The position numbers and the translations under genes are program-made. A DNA stretch of 64,000 bases from contig CP136066.1 of assembly GCA_032622095.1 (NCBI GenBank), positions 112,551,319-112,615,318 on the forward strand, given 5' to 3'. Numbering within the stretch: position 1 is the stretch's first letter; each line of letters opens with the position of its first letter. This document shows positions 38,689 through 50,881 of the stretch, piece by piece. This DNA comes from Siphonodentalium dalli (Eukaryota; Mollusca; Scaphopoda; Gadilida; Siphonodentaliidae). Under the pieces are notes generated by a model. It was not told the origin of the DNA, did no database searches, and saw only the letters and a program-made list of their open reading frames with translations.

Positions 38689-38994
38689 AACCGAGAAGAC
38701 ACTACAAACCGAGAACAAGCTTAATTATCAAACCGAGAAGACACTACAAACCGAGAACACATATATGTAATTATTCCAAAGTGGCTCAAACAGGCGTTAC
38801 GCTACTTAGTGCAATGAGTAACACAAAGGGGCGTCGATCAATGAATAGAGATTAATTACGCGCAGTATGTATAGGGGATAAGTACAAACAGGCGTTACGC
38901 TGCTTAGGGCATTGAGTAACACAAAGGGGCGTCAATAAAATTAAAGAATTAATTACGCGCAGTGTGTATATGGGATCAGTACAAACAGGCGGTG
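38689..38994 (+). repeat. Two short tandem duplications
   Basis: A 44-bp unit containing ACCGAGAAGACACTACAAAC is repeated at 38,689-38,765. A unit of about 106 bp containing CAGGCGTTACGCTRCTTAG and TAATTACGCGCAGT is repeated about twice at 38,789-38,994. Confidence 0.8.
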
Positions 38995-38999
38995 GTTTT

Positions 39000-39193
39000 G
39001 ACAAAGAGTCTTTTCAAATGACCACGCGCAGATCACCACCAGTCGAGCACCAATAGGCGTGTCCCAAATATGCGGCGCACCAATGAGCGTTCGCCAACAT
39101 ATACGATAATGTTTGCACCGCCGGTTTTGGACACGCCTATTGGTGCGCGAACGGTGGTCACCTGCGCGTGGTAAGTTGAAAAGACTCTTTTTC
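39000..39193. mobile_element. Long-TIR MITE
   Basis: Arms of about 65 nt are inverted: GACAAAGAGTCTTTTC, CCACGCGCAG and CACCAATAGGCGTGTCC on the left match GGACACGCCTATTGGTG, CTGCGCGTGG and GAAAAGACTCTTTTTC on the right. The arms carry a loop of about 60 nt. Confidence 0.85.
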
Positions 39194-39589
39194 ATAAACA
39201 ACGGAAGATTTTTCAATAATAATATTTTATTTAAATAACACTTGATAATTATACACAGAAGATCCATAAACACTTTATGTGATACTCATACATTGCTAAT
39301 AACAGTTATATTATATTTTTAATCAGTGTCAGTCAAGCGCATATATAGCCAGGGACAGGGTTCCGAAATAAGGGGGGGGGGTTTGAAAATTGGGGGTTCC
39401 AGCAATGCCACAGGCATATCCCGAAGGGTGTAGGTCTGAGTTGGGGGAGGTTCCGACAGGGGGACACTCTGAGGGTTTTTTTTTTAGTGGTGTTGTAGAT
39501 CATGTTAAGTTCTTTGGATTTTGATTCACATATCGTAACAAACGATGCAATCATACACACAATAACTAACAACTCATGGAATATTAAAG

Positions 39590-39945
39590 ATGTTCTGTCC
39601 GCATGGAATATGCCTGGGATTTCAAATAATGTTGTCATATGAATTGCACCAGACAGCTCTTGATATCCAACTGAGACACTTTGATAACGAAATGAGACGA
39701 AAGATAATATATGACAATTCGTGCAAATTACACTTATACGCGCTGCTACCTGATTCGGCCAGATTTGAACATGCAAAGTTTTATGTCGACCGATTGCATT
39801 TGCGGTGCTCGTTTTGAAAAAGATATGCGAACTTACAAAGCAGACACCACTATTATAGAGACACATGTTAAAACAGTGGAACAGGTCCATGGCGGTCTTA
39901 GACGCATACAAACTCAACTGACGTACTACTACTATGGTAACTTTT
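39590..39945 (+). pseudogene. KDZ-type transposase fragment
   Basis: The frame from 39,590 reads MFCPHGICLGFQIMLSYE, then RRKIIYDNSCKLHLYAL and KFYVDRLHLR. The 'FCPHGICxGFQ...YDNSCKLHxYxL...FxVDRxH' order is characteristic of KDZ (Kyakuja-Dileera-Zisupton) transposases of animals. After a frameshift the C-terminal motif VEQVHGGLRRIQTQLTY appears in the next frame. Both flanks are lost. The long minus-strand frame over the same bases (39,333-40,007) is a shadow. Confidence 0.75.
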
Positions 39946-40298
39946 TTTTTTATCGATGCACCCTTCCCCCTGTTTCGAAGCGCAAGAAATACGGCTGCGT
40001 GTACCATTAAGTTTTTAGGTGGCGTTTATTGTCTAATTATTTGTAACCACCAACACATTGTGTTGAACACAATAACGACTGTGTGACAACAGCTTAGCCA
40101 AATGCACGCCATCAACAATGGCTTCTTATACCCAGCGTCCCAACGCCGGATACCATGCCCATAAATACTAAGCATCTCGAATTACGGTATCAGTTTCCAA
40201 AATGCCTTTACGCAAATGTGAGATAAATCGTGCTCTCGAGAAGGGCAAATATGCTGTGGACAAACTTCTTGCCGTGGATATACCAGCAGCTTTTGTTT

Positions 40299-40529
40299 AG
40301 GCCAAAAAAAAGAAGATGCTATGTTTCCGTACATCGACCGACCCTAAAAATAACCCGCCGACCCTAATCTTTTTATTTATATTTTGAGAAAGAGACAAAA
40401 TTTTCACTGTTTTTACCACTAAATGCTCATAAATATTGATGATCATTAGTGTGCAAAACACATGGTTTCTAACATATGCCTGTGAAAAGTGACCGTTATC
40501 GGAAACATACAATCTTTTTTTTTGGGCCT
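40299..40529. mobile_element. Short MITE with AGGCC(A)n ends
   Basis: Inverted ends AGGCCAAAAAAAAGAAGAT and TCTTTTTTTTTGGGCCT, with ATGTTTCCGT / GGAAACAT just inside, delimit 231 bp. It contains CGACCGACCCTAAAAATAAC, as does the larger relative at 20,973-22,195. Confidence 0.75.
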
Positions 40530-42090
40530 TACACATCGACCAAGAAGACGACTGCGACATACATGGGCGCATGGAAGATTTCGCACCCACCACGATCACG
40601 CCGCCACAACCAAGCAATCGACGCCAACGAAAGCCAAGAATTCTTTATACGCCAAACTGATATAATTATAAAATAATTCGTGTATTATTATTAGCCATGC
40701 TTCATACATAACTATCGCATTCATAATTATCATTAAATAATGTATAAACAAAGTGTTTTTTCTCAATCAACAACACATTACCAACACGGGTCCAGGATTG
40801 TTTTATTTGTTTTATTATATTATTTTGAAAAATAATTTGACATAAAATAATAAAATAACAAAATAATGTTACCGGGCACCTGATCACAGAACTGTCAAGC
40901 CTCTAGTTTCCTACCAGTACAAAAATCACTGAATTATTGGCCAAATCGCGGCGATCCCAATTGGGCGTAATTTGAACTGGAGCGCGCGAATGGGTAATTG
41001 GATACTGGCCGCAACTGAGTAAAGTATCCAACGCCGGTATGAGTGATTCATTGTACACAAGGCGCGTAACGCTCGATTGGGCGCTTTTGGGAAATTTACA
41101 TACCTCGAGAACAAGCTTAATTAATTAAGGCGATACGCTGTGTGTTAAACGAGATCGTCGCTCGGTGGCGCTTACAATTTGTTAACAATATGTCGGTTAA
41201 ATGCATAAAAGTAAACATTTTAATGAAAATATTGATGTCTACTGTAGATATTTCAAATAAAACACTATATTTAATGTATATAAGGCATTTTAAACCTTGT
41301 TATCGGTTGTTCTCGGTAAATAGGGTGACCCAAATAGATCAGCTGAATAATAAGAATTGGCATAATTATCCAGACTCCTCTGGATATGCCTGTAAGATAT
41401 AGGTAATATAGGCCTATTTTTTAATGGTCTAAAGGCACACATTGGTGTTGGGGAGGACAACCTACATGTATAGATACAAATAGACAGAGGAACACATGGT
41501 ATATATGTGATATACATGTAATAAGTAACAGATTAACAAATTGTAAAGTATGATTTATATATGTTTTAATGTGTGTGTGTGTCAGTGTGTGCGATTTTGC
41601 CTGACAGTCTAAGCTTTGAATTAGGTTGCATTTATTTTCATAGTGTAGGCCTACCAGCATAAAATAGCATACATGTTTGGAATGAGAAGTGCCACATAAA
41701 AGACATTATCTTGTTTGGTGTTGGTCTAGTTTATAATTACCACATTTGATTATCAGCATTTATTCAGCGCAATAATATTAACTCTTATCATATCTGCTGA
41801 ATAAGATGACTATAGGCCTACCCATTCTTCATTGAATGGATTCTCCAATAGAGTATCAAAAGTATCACTGAGAATTGACCATTCTTGATTTGCAGGGATG
41901 TTTAGTCTTACTTAGTCTACTCATGAAAGTTGGATAATTGCAAAGAGCTGTGTGTTGAATTGATTGATTTAGGCAGATCATGGTATATATTGAGTTACAT
42001 CATACACGTATACATACAATTTAAAATAAGAGCTGGACTGTCACCCGGTGCAATACCGCCTGGTGTACCTAGTATGACCCATGTCTGAGA
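40530..42090. other. Intergenic sequence, unassigned
   Basis: AT-rich sequence with short GT and TA runs; no gene recognised. Confidence 0.4.
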
Positions 42091-42300
42091 TACTCAAATG
42101 GACATCTTAACAATTTCAGATAAAAAAAGATGAATAACTCTAAAACGGAAAACCTGAACAAAACGATTCACTATCCATTGAATGTGATGATAGTGGTGAA
42201 CACCCATACCCAATTTCCTTGAGATCCGACAACCTATGGTTGAGATATCTGCATGGACGTACACAAACAGATAAACAAAGATGAATCATTCTAGACTTTA
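42091..42300 (+). repeat. Fragment of array D
   Basis: One to one and a half monomers with GATGAATAACTCTAAAACGG and CCTTGAGATCCGACAACC, lacking any terminal hairpin. Confidence 0.65.
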
Positions 42301-42417
42301 AAGCTCAAATGGACTATAATTGCCAGCATTAACACAAGAAAGGTATGTTGTACATCCTTACAAATGAATCACTAGATTGAGTAACTACTCATCAGCGAAT
42401 ATTTAGTCAACAAACGG

Positions 42418-42490
42418 TTTAAACTTATTGAGATGATGGGTTGCAATATTTACCGTAAATATTGCAACCCATCATCTCAATAAGTTTAAA
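42418..42490. repeat. Perfect 36-nt palindrome with one-base spacer
   Basis: The left arm 42,418-42,453 and right arm 42,455-42,490 are exact reverse complements, with TTTAAACTTATTGAGATGAT outermost on the left and a single C between the arms. The transcript would form a 36-bp hairpin with almost no loop. It may be a young foldback. Confidence 0.92.
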
Positions 42491-43239
42491 GTGGTGACCA
42501 CAGCTTCAAATGTCAAATTGCCATATGGCGGTGACAAATTTAGGCTTTGTTCTGAAAGAATATTTGTGACCATATTAAGTAACAAAACTTTGATTTTACA
42601 ATTGTTGTTTGTAAACAAATGCCAAAAGCTGTAAAACAATGTGGGAACATCGACCATGTTTACAAGCAGGGATAATTGAATAACCAGAAGTTCAGAAATG
42701 GGGTGTTAGCCATAATGAAATTGAGAACAAAAGTTTACCTAGTTTATGATGTGTATGCCTTTAATTTTTAATCCTCAGGCACATCAAGAATAAATGAGTG
42801 GGCTTTTACTGTATGGTAGTATGGAGCAACAGTGTAGCGCTGTGTATATTCTTATTTGAATAGGAAGCCAAATTCACATGTAGTAATAAATAAATACACT
42901 GAAGCGCAACTCATTTGTGCTTAATCATTATCCAATTGGGAAGTGAAATTCATTGTAACTTGTAAGGCAGGTCAATTGTGCTGAATTACAAGTCCTGCAG
43001 ATCCATTTTGGATCCATTGTTGTTTCAATAAAAGGCCGCTTGGCCACAGTGTCCCCTGAACCGGTGGCTTCATTTGGAGCGGAGGCTTTGTAGAAGTATA
43101 CTATATGGACAAGACACTTGTGCATTGTCTCATTACTGACATGCATACAAATAACCAAATCTTAAAAAAACTCTTTAATAAAGTTTAAAGTAAAAATATA
43201 ACCTCAAATTGGCACAAAATGAAGAAAATTACAAGAAAA

Positions 43240-45390
43240 ATTGAATTTTCTAAGTCGAAAAGCCCATAACTCTGAGAAAAATCATCGGTTCAAACTCAAA
43301 TTCGAACTTGACCTGTATCGTGATATGACTGATCCACATAAAAACGGTATTTGCAATTAAATGATTCAAACTTGAGATATCATCCGGAAACCGAAAAAGT
43401 GAGAAATTTTCTAAGTAAAACAAGTCGAATAAAAGGTCGGTAGACCTCATGTCCGCCTCTAAGCGTCGGCTTGATACGACCGTTGTTTGTGTATAAAAAT
43501 TGGCATGGCGGAACACGAAATCGAATTTGATCTGTCATTTGTGCTAGTAAACCTACATATACCAAATTTAATTTCATTCAGTACACATTTACTAAAGTTA
43601 TCATCCGGAAAACTCAAATTGGCAAAAAGGGACATAACTCTGGTGAAAATTGGCGGGCGGAACCCAAATTCGAACTTGACCTGTGTTTTGCTGAGAGAAA
43701 GACACATACCAAATTCGGTTTAAATCTGATTAACTCTACTAAAGTTAACATCCGGACACCAACTTTTGGGGTTTTATATGTCGGGTCTCGGACAAAAAAG
43801 GGCCATCATAACTCTTGCAAAAATTATTGGATTAATCCGAAATTCGAACTTGAGCTGTATTTTGATATAAGTAATCCACAAAAAAAACGGGTTTTGCATA
43901 TAAACAATCCAAAATCAAGTTATCATCCGGAAACCAAAAAACAGAAGAAAAACTGAATTTTCTATGTCGAAAAAGGGGCATAACTCTGCCAAAAATGGTC
44001 GGGCAGAACCCAAGTTCGAACTTGACCTGTGTTTTGCTGGGAGAAAGTAATATACCAAATTTGTTTTGAATCCGATTAACTCTACTAAAGTTATCATCCG
44101 GAAACCAACTTTCAGGGGTTTTCTAAGTCAAACGAGGCCAATCACGATCGGCAGATGTTAACCCATCCCTTGGCGATAGTAAATTACTATGATCGGAATC
44201 ATAAATGAGAGTTTTGGTGTTGAATTATAGAGTATACTTTTATGTACTATTATAGACAAATGTACATAACACAAATTATTTGAATTTATGGGTCACTAGC
44301 ATTTATATAAGAGAATGCACTGGTACAGCTAAACCACCACAGCCTTGGGTTAAATGTGAAAGGTGGCCAGGACATGGAATACTTGGGTTAAGAGAGTTTA
44401 CAATAACCAGAGTAAGAGGGCTAATTAATTAGATAGAGCTACTGCCTGTAAGCCTGTGTCATGTCCCTCAAAAACATAGCTGGTTTCACCTCACACTAAT
44501 GTCTAAAAATAACTCTAATTATCAATAACTCAGATACTGTTTGTCTCTCACAGAGCTAAAGTTTTACTGCTGGTAATCAATTAGTTGTTGACTGCTATGG
44601 TTATCTGTTCAATTCTTAGTTGAAAAAGGGTCATAACTCTGGTATAAAATGTTGGATCTAACCCATATTCAATCTCGATTTGTATTTTGAGTTGAGAAAC
44701 TCGCATACCAAATTTGGTTCTTATCAGTTGAAAAATGGTTGATTTATCAAAATATGCAGAAATTCTATGTCAAAGGGCCATAACTCCATTGAAAAATATT
44801 GGATCAAACCCATATTCGAACTCGATCTGTATTTTGGTCCGAGAAACTTGCTTACCAAATTTGATTCTGATCAGATAAATTTTTTTTTAGTTATGGTAGC
44901 ATGCATGAATTCTAAGTCGAAAAAGGGCCATAACTTCGTAAAAAAAATTCGGATCGAACCCATATTCGAACTCGATCTGTATTTGGTGCTGAGAAATTCA
45001 TATACAAAATTTTGTTCCGATCAGATATAAAATGTTCGAGTTATCGCACCATGCGTAAAGTGTCTACAGACAGACAGCCAGACAGACAGACAGACGGATG
45101 GACAGACGGACTAACGACGAGTGGTCAATCCGGACAACGACACTATGTTTACCATACTATGGTATGGGTAAACATAAAAAGGGCCATAACTCTCGCAAAA
45201 ATGGGCGGAGCAAACCCATATTCGAACTTGACCTTTATTTTTGGTCTGATAAACTCACCTATGAAATTTGCTTTTGATCTAATAACCGAAACTAAAGTTA
45301 TCATCCGGAAACCATTTCCCGGACACACGGACGGACGGACGCCGGCTATTTTAATAGTCCCCCGAATTTTTTTTTTCGGGGGACAATAAA
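43240..45390 (+). mobile_element. Array element C, split by element B copy 3
   Basis: Monomers containing GCCCATAACTCTG..., GAACCCAAATTCGAACTTGA, and AAAGTTATCATCCGGAAACC run from 43,240 to 44,132 and resume at 45,175. The end is GGACACACGGACGGACGGAC and a hairpin with arms GTCCCCCGAA (45,357-45,366) and TTCGGGGGAC (45,375-45,384) around a poly-T loop. The left end was not identified. Confidence 0.75.
44133..45174 (+). mobile_element. Array element B, copy 3, nested in element C
   Basis: The head CGAGGCCAATCACGATCGGC (one mismatch in the palindrome) and TGTTAACCCATCCC are followed by three monomers, a GACAGACAGACGG tract, and the 3' hairpin ending GGTATGGGTAAACA at 45,174. The surrounding array C resumes immediately with AAGGGCCATAACTCTCGC. 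Confidence 0.85.
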
Positions 45391-46983
45391 CTTGAAGGGG
45401 TTAGACATACTGTGGGTAAATACTGGTTTGGAGGCATGTCGCAAATGCGCTTCATTCCTATTATTAATAGATGGGAATTTGGCCTCGTATAGATCAGAGA
45501 AGTTGAGCAAAACTATGGTTATATTACCTGGTTACTGACAGGTTACCACTGCTGAATTTGTTTGTTTGCATATCTTGAAATAAAAATCATGCTCATTTAC
45601 CATTGGGTTTGAAAAGGCTATACATGTAGTACTTAAAATGAGATTTTCCATTTAGCAGGAAGGGAATACGAACATGAATTTTTTCATGGCAGCAAGCTCA
45701 TGACATCAATGCTTCTTAATTGTGACAAAATCACTATACATGTAGCATGATAGGCCATCCAAAATTAATTGTTTCTCAGGCAATATTTTGTTCAGTTCAG
45801 AGAGGGAGGGAGGATTTTATGTTTCCATTTATTTTAATGCGGTGGTTCTTTGAGAAACAACTAATTCATTTTGGATGCCCATACAGTTCAGCAATAAATG
45901 AATACTACATTTCAATCTCCAAATGCATTTTTAGGCTTCTAGTGTTACTAAGATAGAATTACAAGCATATGGTGTGATAGAATAATGCAATGATGAAGAA
46001 TAACAAATTTACATAAATTGTAATATGGCACCATTGGATTTACCAAACAGTATAATCACATTAGGAAACGGAGATTGTTCCTTAACGCGATATGTAATTT
46101 TCAAGCCCTAAATTTAACCTAGTTGTTGCAAGTTTTTGTGGATCAAAATAAGGTTTGATACATACATGATATACTCTAAACCAAATATACATATATATGT
46201 CTCAGAATAAATTTTACTTGGATGGGAGCAGGGTGCCAACCTCTTAACTACTAAATCTTCATATGTGGGTGCGAAACAAATTTACGACACTGGTTAACAT
46301 TTGGCAAAATCAATTTGCAGCCACTGAATTAATGTTTTCCAATTGCTGCTTTGGGTTTTCTAGTTTTCCAAAGTAACAAAGCAAATTACCCACTTTGATT
46401 AAAAACAATCAGTCTTTTAGAAATACTTATAAATGGACTATGCATATGAAAAACTTGCAGTATAGTAATCACAATTCAAAGTGTCTTGTCAAAGGTAGCA
46501 ATATATGCATATGGATAAGCGTAGGTGAGTGAAACTAAAACAGTTTCCAAGAAAAGACGAAAGACAATAGCAAAAATTAGAATTTATTAATAAACCAGAT
46601 GAATAATGATGAATATGTGAAAAAAATGATGTGACATTGCACTAGTAGTTCGATAAATGAAATTTTTTGAGGTTGCAATATTTTCTTGGTCAAGCAAACT
46701 TAGTCTGAATGTCTCAAAATTAGTCCCATACTTCATGGGAAAGATTTTAAAAATATTTTTCACAGGGTTATAATTGTCTATCAGTTGGTCATATATTGAA
46801 ATTACATTCTAATCTATTTACAAGAATATGAATAATTGTTTCCAGAAAAAAATTACTTCAATGGTTCGTTTAAATTGTGAAATAGATTATTATACAAGTA
46901 AAATATCATACCAGTTTCCAGCTATCTAGTTGTGAATTACTTATTAAATAATATATATCACCTTGAAAATGAATAATAGTGAA
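45391..46983. other. Intergenic sequence, unassigned
   Basis: AT-rich sequence with no exon, transposase or repeat boundary recognised. Confidence 0.4.
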
Positions 46984-47016
46984 GTGTCAATGACACATTA
47001 GATCAACTGGGAGAGG

Positions 47017-47771
47017 TTGGAATTTAATGTCGCTTTCTGCAAGTTTTAGTGGTGGAGGAAATCCGCACACTTAAAGGTACTCAATCCGAACAGAGGGTCC
47101 CCATCTCAACAGATTCCAACAACAACAATCCGATCAGAGGGTCCTATATTACTATTTCTTTGGCTTTGGGGGTAAAAAATATTTGATTCGAGTCGAGGAA
47201 CCCATCAAACAAAGCTCAGAGTTATTAGATATTGATTTTTGAAATTTGTTAGTTTCTCGAGATGAGTACTAATAATTGCCGTCAGTTTCGTAACCTGCGC
47301 GAGATGTGTACACCAAAACATTATTCAAACAGACAAGGATGGATAACTCTAAAATCAAGTGGTAATAATTAGCAATTTTGACTGAGTTCTGGGCCAGAAA
47401 GTATTCTCGATAATGAAAAATAATAGATTTCTAAAATCGATATCTAACAAATCTGAGCTTTGATGGGTGACTTCCTCGACTCGAATCAAATATTTTTGAC
47501 CCCCGAAGCCATTGAAATAGTAATTGAGAGGAGTTTTATCGGATTGAGTACCTTTAAGGCTAATCTAACAGTGATTTCAACGGCTGATAAATTAATCGAC
47601 CATGTGCAGCAAACCACCAGCCATCGGCGATTAACTGGCAACTCCACCAGATAACGATTTCGAGTTACAAAGTCAACGATGGAAAGATGTGGATTTGAAC
47701 CCTTATCACCAGCACTGGAGGGAGAAACGGCTTGGAGTTGTACCCATAACCGATTGAGTCACCGAGGCCCC
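47017..47771 (-). mobile_element. tRNA-derived SINE with 14-bp target duplication
   Basis: The segment is flanked by exact copies of TCAACTGGGAGAGG (47,003-47,016 and 47,772-47,785). On the minus strand it starts GGGCCTCGGTGACTCAATCG, an A-box-like region, and has a consensus B box GGGTTCAAATCC (about 47,703-47,692). The body holds GGATTTCCTCCACCACTAAA at its far end. About 480 bp of its length is a nested TTAA element. Confidence 0.82.
47075..47553. mobile_element. Short TTAA-target MITE nested in the SINE
   Basis: TTAA at 47,071-47,074 and 47,554-47,557 flank inverted ends AGGTACTCAATCCGA and TCGGATTGAGTACCT. The inverted similarity extends inward (ATATTTGATTCGAGTCGAGG versus CCTCGACTCGAATCAAATAT), about 180 nt in all. 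Confidence 0.88.
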
Positions 47772-48682
47772 TCAACTGGGAGAGGGGATGTCATCATACA
47801 TTACAGTTGATTGAGTGATAAAGGCCCTTCCACATGGCATGCCAAGTTTATCGCGTGATATGCTGCAAGTTTTTCTGCGGCAACTGCCACACCACAAACA
47901 CCATGTATAAGGGCCTTTAGGAATGCAGAAAATTTAAATGTTTAAGCAATACCAGAGGTCAACCCGAAGAGCCATATGAAGTTTGGGACCAATTGGATGA
48001 AAAATGGTGGCTGTATGGCATGCTGAAATATTTAATCATGCAAAGAGTAAAATCCAAGATGGCAGCCATGTTTTTCATCTAAAATCATTCACATTTTATA
48101 GTTCCCATCTATAAAGTGATTATCTAAATGTCACCCTGCAGATCCATATGACGTTTGGAATCAATTGGATGAAAAATGTTAGTTTTAAGGAAAATGATTT
48201 AGTGATACAAAGAATAAAATATAACATGGCTGCCAGCGGCCTTATTTTTGATTGAAAATCATTCAAATTATATAGTTCCCATCTGGAGGAGATCCCAAAC
48301 AAGCCTGTAAATTTTCAAAATATTTCTCCAATAAATTTGGGCTGCAGAATGAGCTGATGGATTCATATGTGAAATCCAAGATGGCCACTGGTGGCTCTCA
48401 TCTAGTTCGAGATCACCTCAAAGATCTAAATCAAGTTTGGTGACAACCGGGCGACAGATTTAGTTATGCAAAGAGACTGAAAGAGTAAAATCTAAGATGG
48501 CTACCGGCAGCCATGTTTGTCATCGAAAATCATTTAAAAAGCTCCCATATAGAGGTTATACTAAAACTGCCCATTTATTTTCAAAACGATTCTCCTATAA
48601 ATGTGGGCATCTGTGTGTGCTGATGGAATCAAATTTGAAATCAAAGATGGCTGCTGGCAACAAATTTAGAAACAAATTGATG

Positions 48683-48702
48683 CCCCCCCCCCCCCCCCCC
48701 CC
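48683..48702 (+). repeat. Homopolymer C run (20 nt)
   Basis: Twenty C in a row. The length is likely unstable in nature or in the assembly. Confidence 0.9.
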
Positions 48703-49076
48703 ACCTAGAAGGTCACCCCAAAGATCTGCATGAAGTTTGGGATGATCGGATGAAGTATGTGGCCTGTAGGGTGTGCAGTACATGGTTATCAGAAATCCCC
48801 AAAAAGTTAGCAGTGAATGAGTTAATCGTAAAATTGGTACAACTTAAACACTACTCGATCTCCAAACAATGAAAATAGTCAGCTGATGACATCAGGGTCA
48901 GGAACTATTGTTGTAAATTTTTCATTGTGAGCTAGATTTTTGTTCTGTCGATATCACTATATCCCCCAGGTGTTAGTGGTGACTTATTATCCTAGAAATT
49001 TGATACCTCCTCAGTTACACACAGATAAATGCTACAGATTTAACAATACATACTACTGTAATAACTTTCTAATACA

Positions 49077-49082
49077 TTTATT
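49077..49082 (-). promoter_or_regulatory. Candidate SRBD1 polyadenylation signal
   Basis: AATAAA on the minus strand, about 380 bp after the SRBD1 stop codon. It is plausible by position only. Confidence 0.4.
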
Positions 49083-49463
49083 GGCCAAACTATGACAGAA
49101 TTTATCGCTCTAACAGCATATTACGATAGCCCACATCGATCACTCTATGAAACAAAATACCCTGGCCCAGAAAAGAATGCAATGTAATATGTTGGAAAAT
49201 TTAAATCAGATATGAAAATCGTGCACAGAAAAAGCAGTACACATCCAACCGAGAATATTCCCCCGACCTTTACCGGAATGCTCCACATGCACTGTTAGAA
49301 TAGGTCGTGGGACTAAATAAACTCATACACATACAAATTTCATTCTTTGTACCTAAGTATAAAAGGAGACGGTGATATGCCCCAATGGACAGATGGACCG
49401 ACAAGCTGATTCAAGTACACCCCGTGTGAAATTAAACATGACTAAGATATAAATATGAGTCTA

Positions 49464-49738
49464 TCACATTAGAGCTTCTAGTATCAGCCCAATACGTTTT
49501 CTCTCCAAATCCAATTTCTCAATCACAACCTCCACTTTATCACCAATATCCAGAGTAGACTTTCCTTTCATCTTGTTTTGGCGCATCCCAGAAACATGTA
49601 TCAGGCCACTGCGACCAACCCCAATGTCCACAAAAGCACCGAATTGAGTCACGTTCTCAACACGCCCAGTGAGACGAGAACCACATTTTAATTGGTCCAA
49701 TGTTAAAATGTCCTGTTTGAATAATGGCTTCTGGAATT
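49464..49738 (-). CDS. SRBD1: SRBD1 last coding exon, S1 RNA-binding domain
   Basis: This exon encodes the C-terminal S1 (OB-fold) domain of an SRBD1/Tex-like protein, a family thought to bind RNA and linked to transcription. The acceptor is at 49,739-49,740 (TTTTTTTTCCAG). Two bases complete a Glu codon, then 90 residues and a stop follow. Visible motifs are KPLFKQDILTLDQLKCGSRL, then GRVENVTQFGAFVDIGVG and SGLIHVSGM, the classic S1 signature, then DIGDKVEVVIEKLDLERKRI. Bacterial Tex has the same KPxFRxDVLxLEDLKPG...TFGAFVDIGV order. A minus-strand AATAAA at 49,082-49,077 is a plausible polyadenylation signal. The frame is intact. Confidence 0.95.
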
Positions 49739-49913
49739 CTGGAAAAAAAAATAATGATTTGTTATTTTTATACAGTCCATAAATCTGTTATTTAATTTAA
49801 TGAAGAATGATTGAAATTGTAATTACATTTTATGCCAAAATAAAAGAAAACAAAAACACATACATTGGAATGGTCTTTTCTTCTATTATAGGGATGATCT
49901 GATAATATATATT

Positions 49914-50881
49914 AATGGCAGGCAGAAAAATAACTCTTATGGTAATATATAATGGCAGGCAGAAAAAATAACTCTTATGGTAATATATAATGGGCAGGCA
50001 GAAAAAATAACTTTTATGGTAATATATAACGGCAGGCAGAAAACAACTCTTATGGTAATATATAACGGCAGGCAGAAAACAACTCTTCAGATAATATATA
50101 ACGGCAGGCAGCAGAAAACAATTCAGATAATATATAACGGCAGGCAGAAATCAACTCTTCAGATAATATATAATGGCAGGCAGAAAACAACTCTTCTGAT
50201 AATATATAATGGCAGGCAGAAAACAACTCTTCTGATAATATATAACAGCAGGCAGAAAACAACTCTTCTGATAATATATAACGGCAGGCAGAAAACAACT
50301 CTTCAGATAATATATAACGGCAGGCAGAAAACAACTTTTCAGATAATATACAACGGCAGGCAGAAAACAACTCTTCAGATATTATACAACGGCAGGCAGA
50401 AAACAACTCTTCAGATAATATATAACGGCAGACAGAAAACAACTCTTCTGATAATATATAACGGCAGGCAGAAAACAACTCTTCAGATAATATACAACGG
50501 CAGGCAGAAAACAACTCTTCAGATAATATACAACGGCAGGCAGAAATCAACTCTTCAGATAATATATAATGGCAGACAGAAAACAACTCTTCTGATAATA
50601 TATAACGGCAGGCAGAAAACAACTCTTCAGATAATATACAACGGCAGGCAGAAAACAACTCTTCAGATAATATACAACGGCAGGCAGAAATCAACTCTTC
50701 AGATAATATATAACGGCAGGCAGAAAACAACTCCTCATATAATATATAACGGCAGGCAGAAAACAACTCTTCAGATAATATATAACGGCAGGCAGAAATC
50801 AACTCTTCTGATAATATATAACGGCAGGCAGAAAACAACTCTTCTGATAATATATAACGGCAGGCAGAAAACAACTCTTCA
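49914..50881 (+). repeat. 36-bp minisatellite, first block
   Basis: About 27 units of the form GATAATATATAACGGCAGG plus CAGAAAACAACTCTTCA lie inside the last SRBD1 intron. Units are 36 or 33 bp, differing by whole triplets, so open frames of up to 339 (plus) and 274 (minus) residues appear. These are artefacts: they repeat 12-residue words on both strands. Confidence 0.97.

Larger units (their letters stand above)
46984..48790 (+). mobile_element. Array element A, copy 3 (decayed, no 3' hairpin seen)
   Basis: The 5' palindrome GTGTCAATGACAC (46,984-46,996) and TAGATCAACTGGGAGAGG are followed, after the inserted SINE, by degenerate monomers from about 47,940 (AAAGAGTAAAATCCAAGATG motifs at 48,040, 48,210, 48,370, 48,485 and 48,640). 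A C20 run at 48,683-48,702 lies in the last one. Confidence 0.7.

Noticed and set aside
38265-38855. Intact 196-residue host gene
   Set aside because: It is the C-terminal part of a frameshifted MULE transposase that runs into tandem repeats.
39333-40007. 224-residue minus-strand frame
   Set aside because: The opposite strand carries clear KDZ transposase motifs; the minus frame has no recognisable domain and odd composition.
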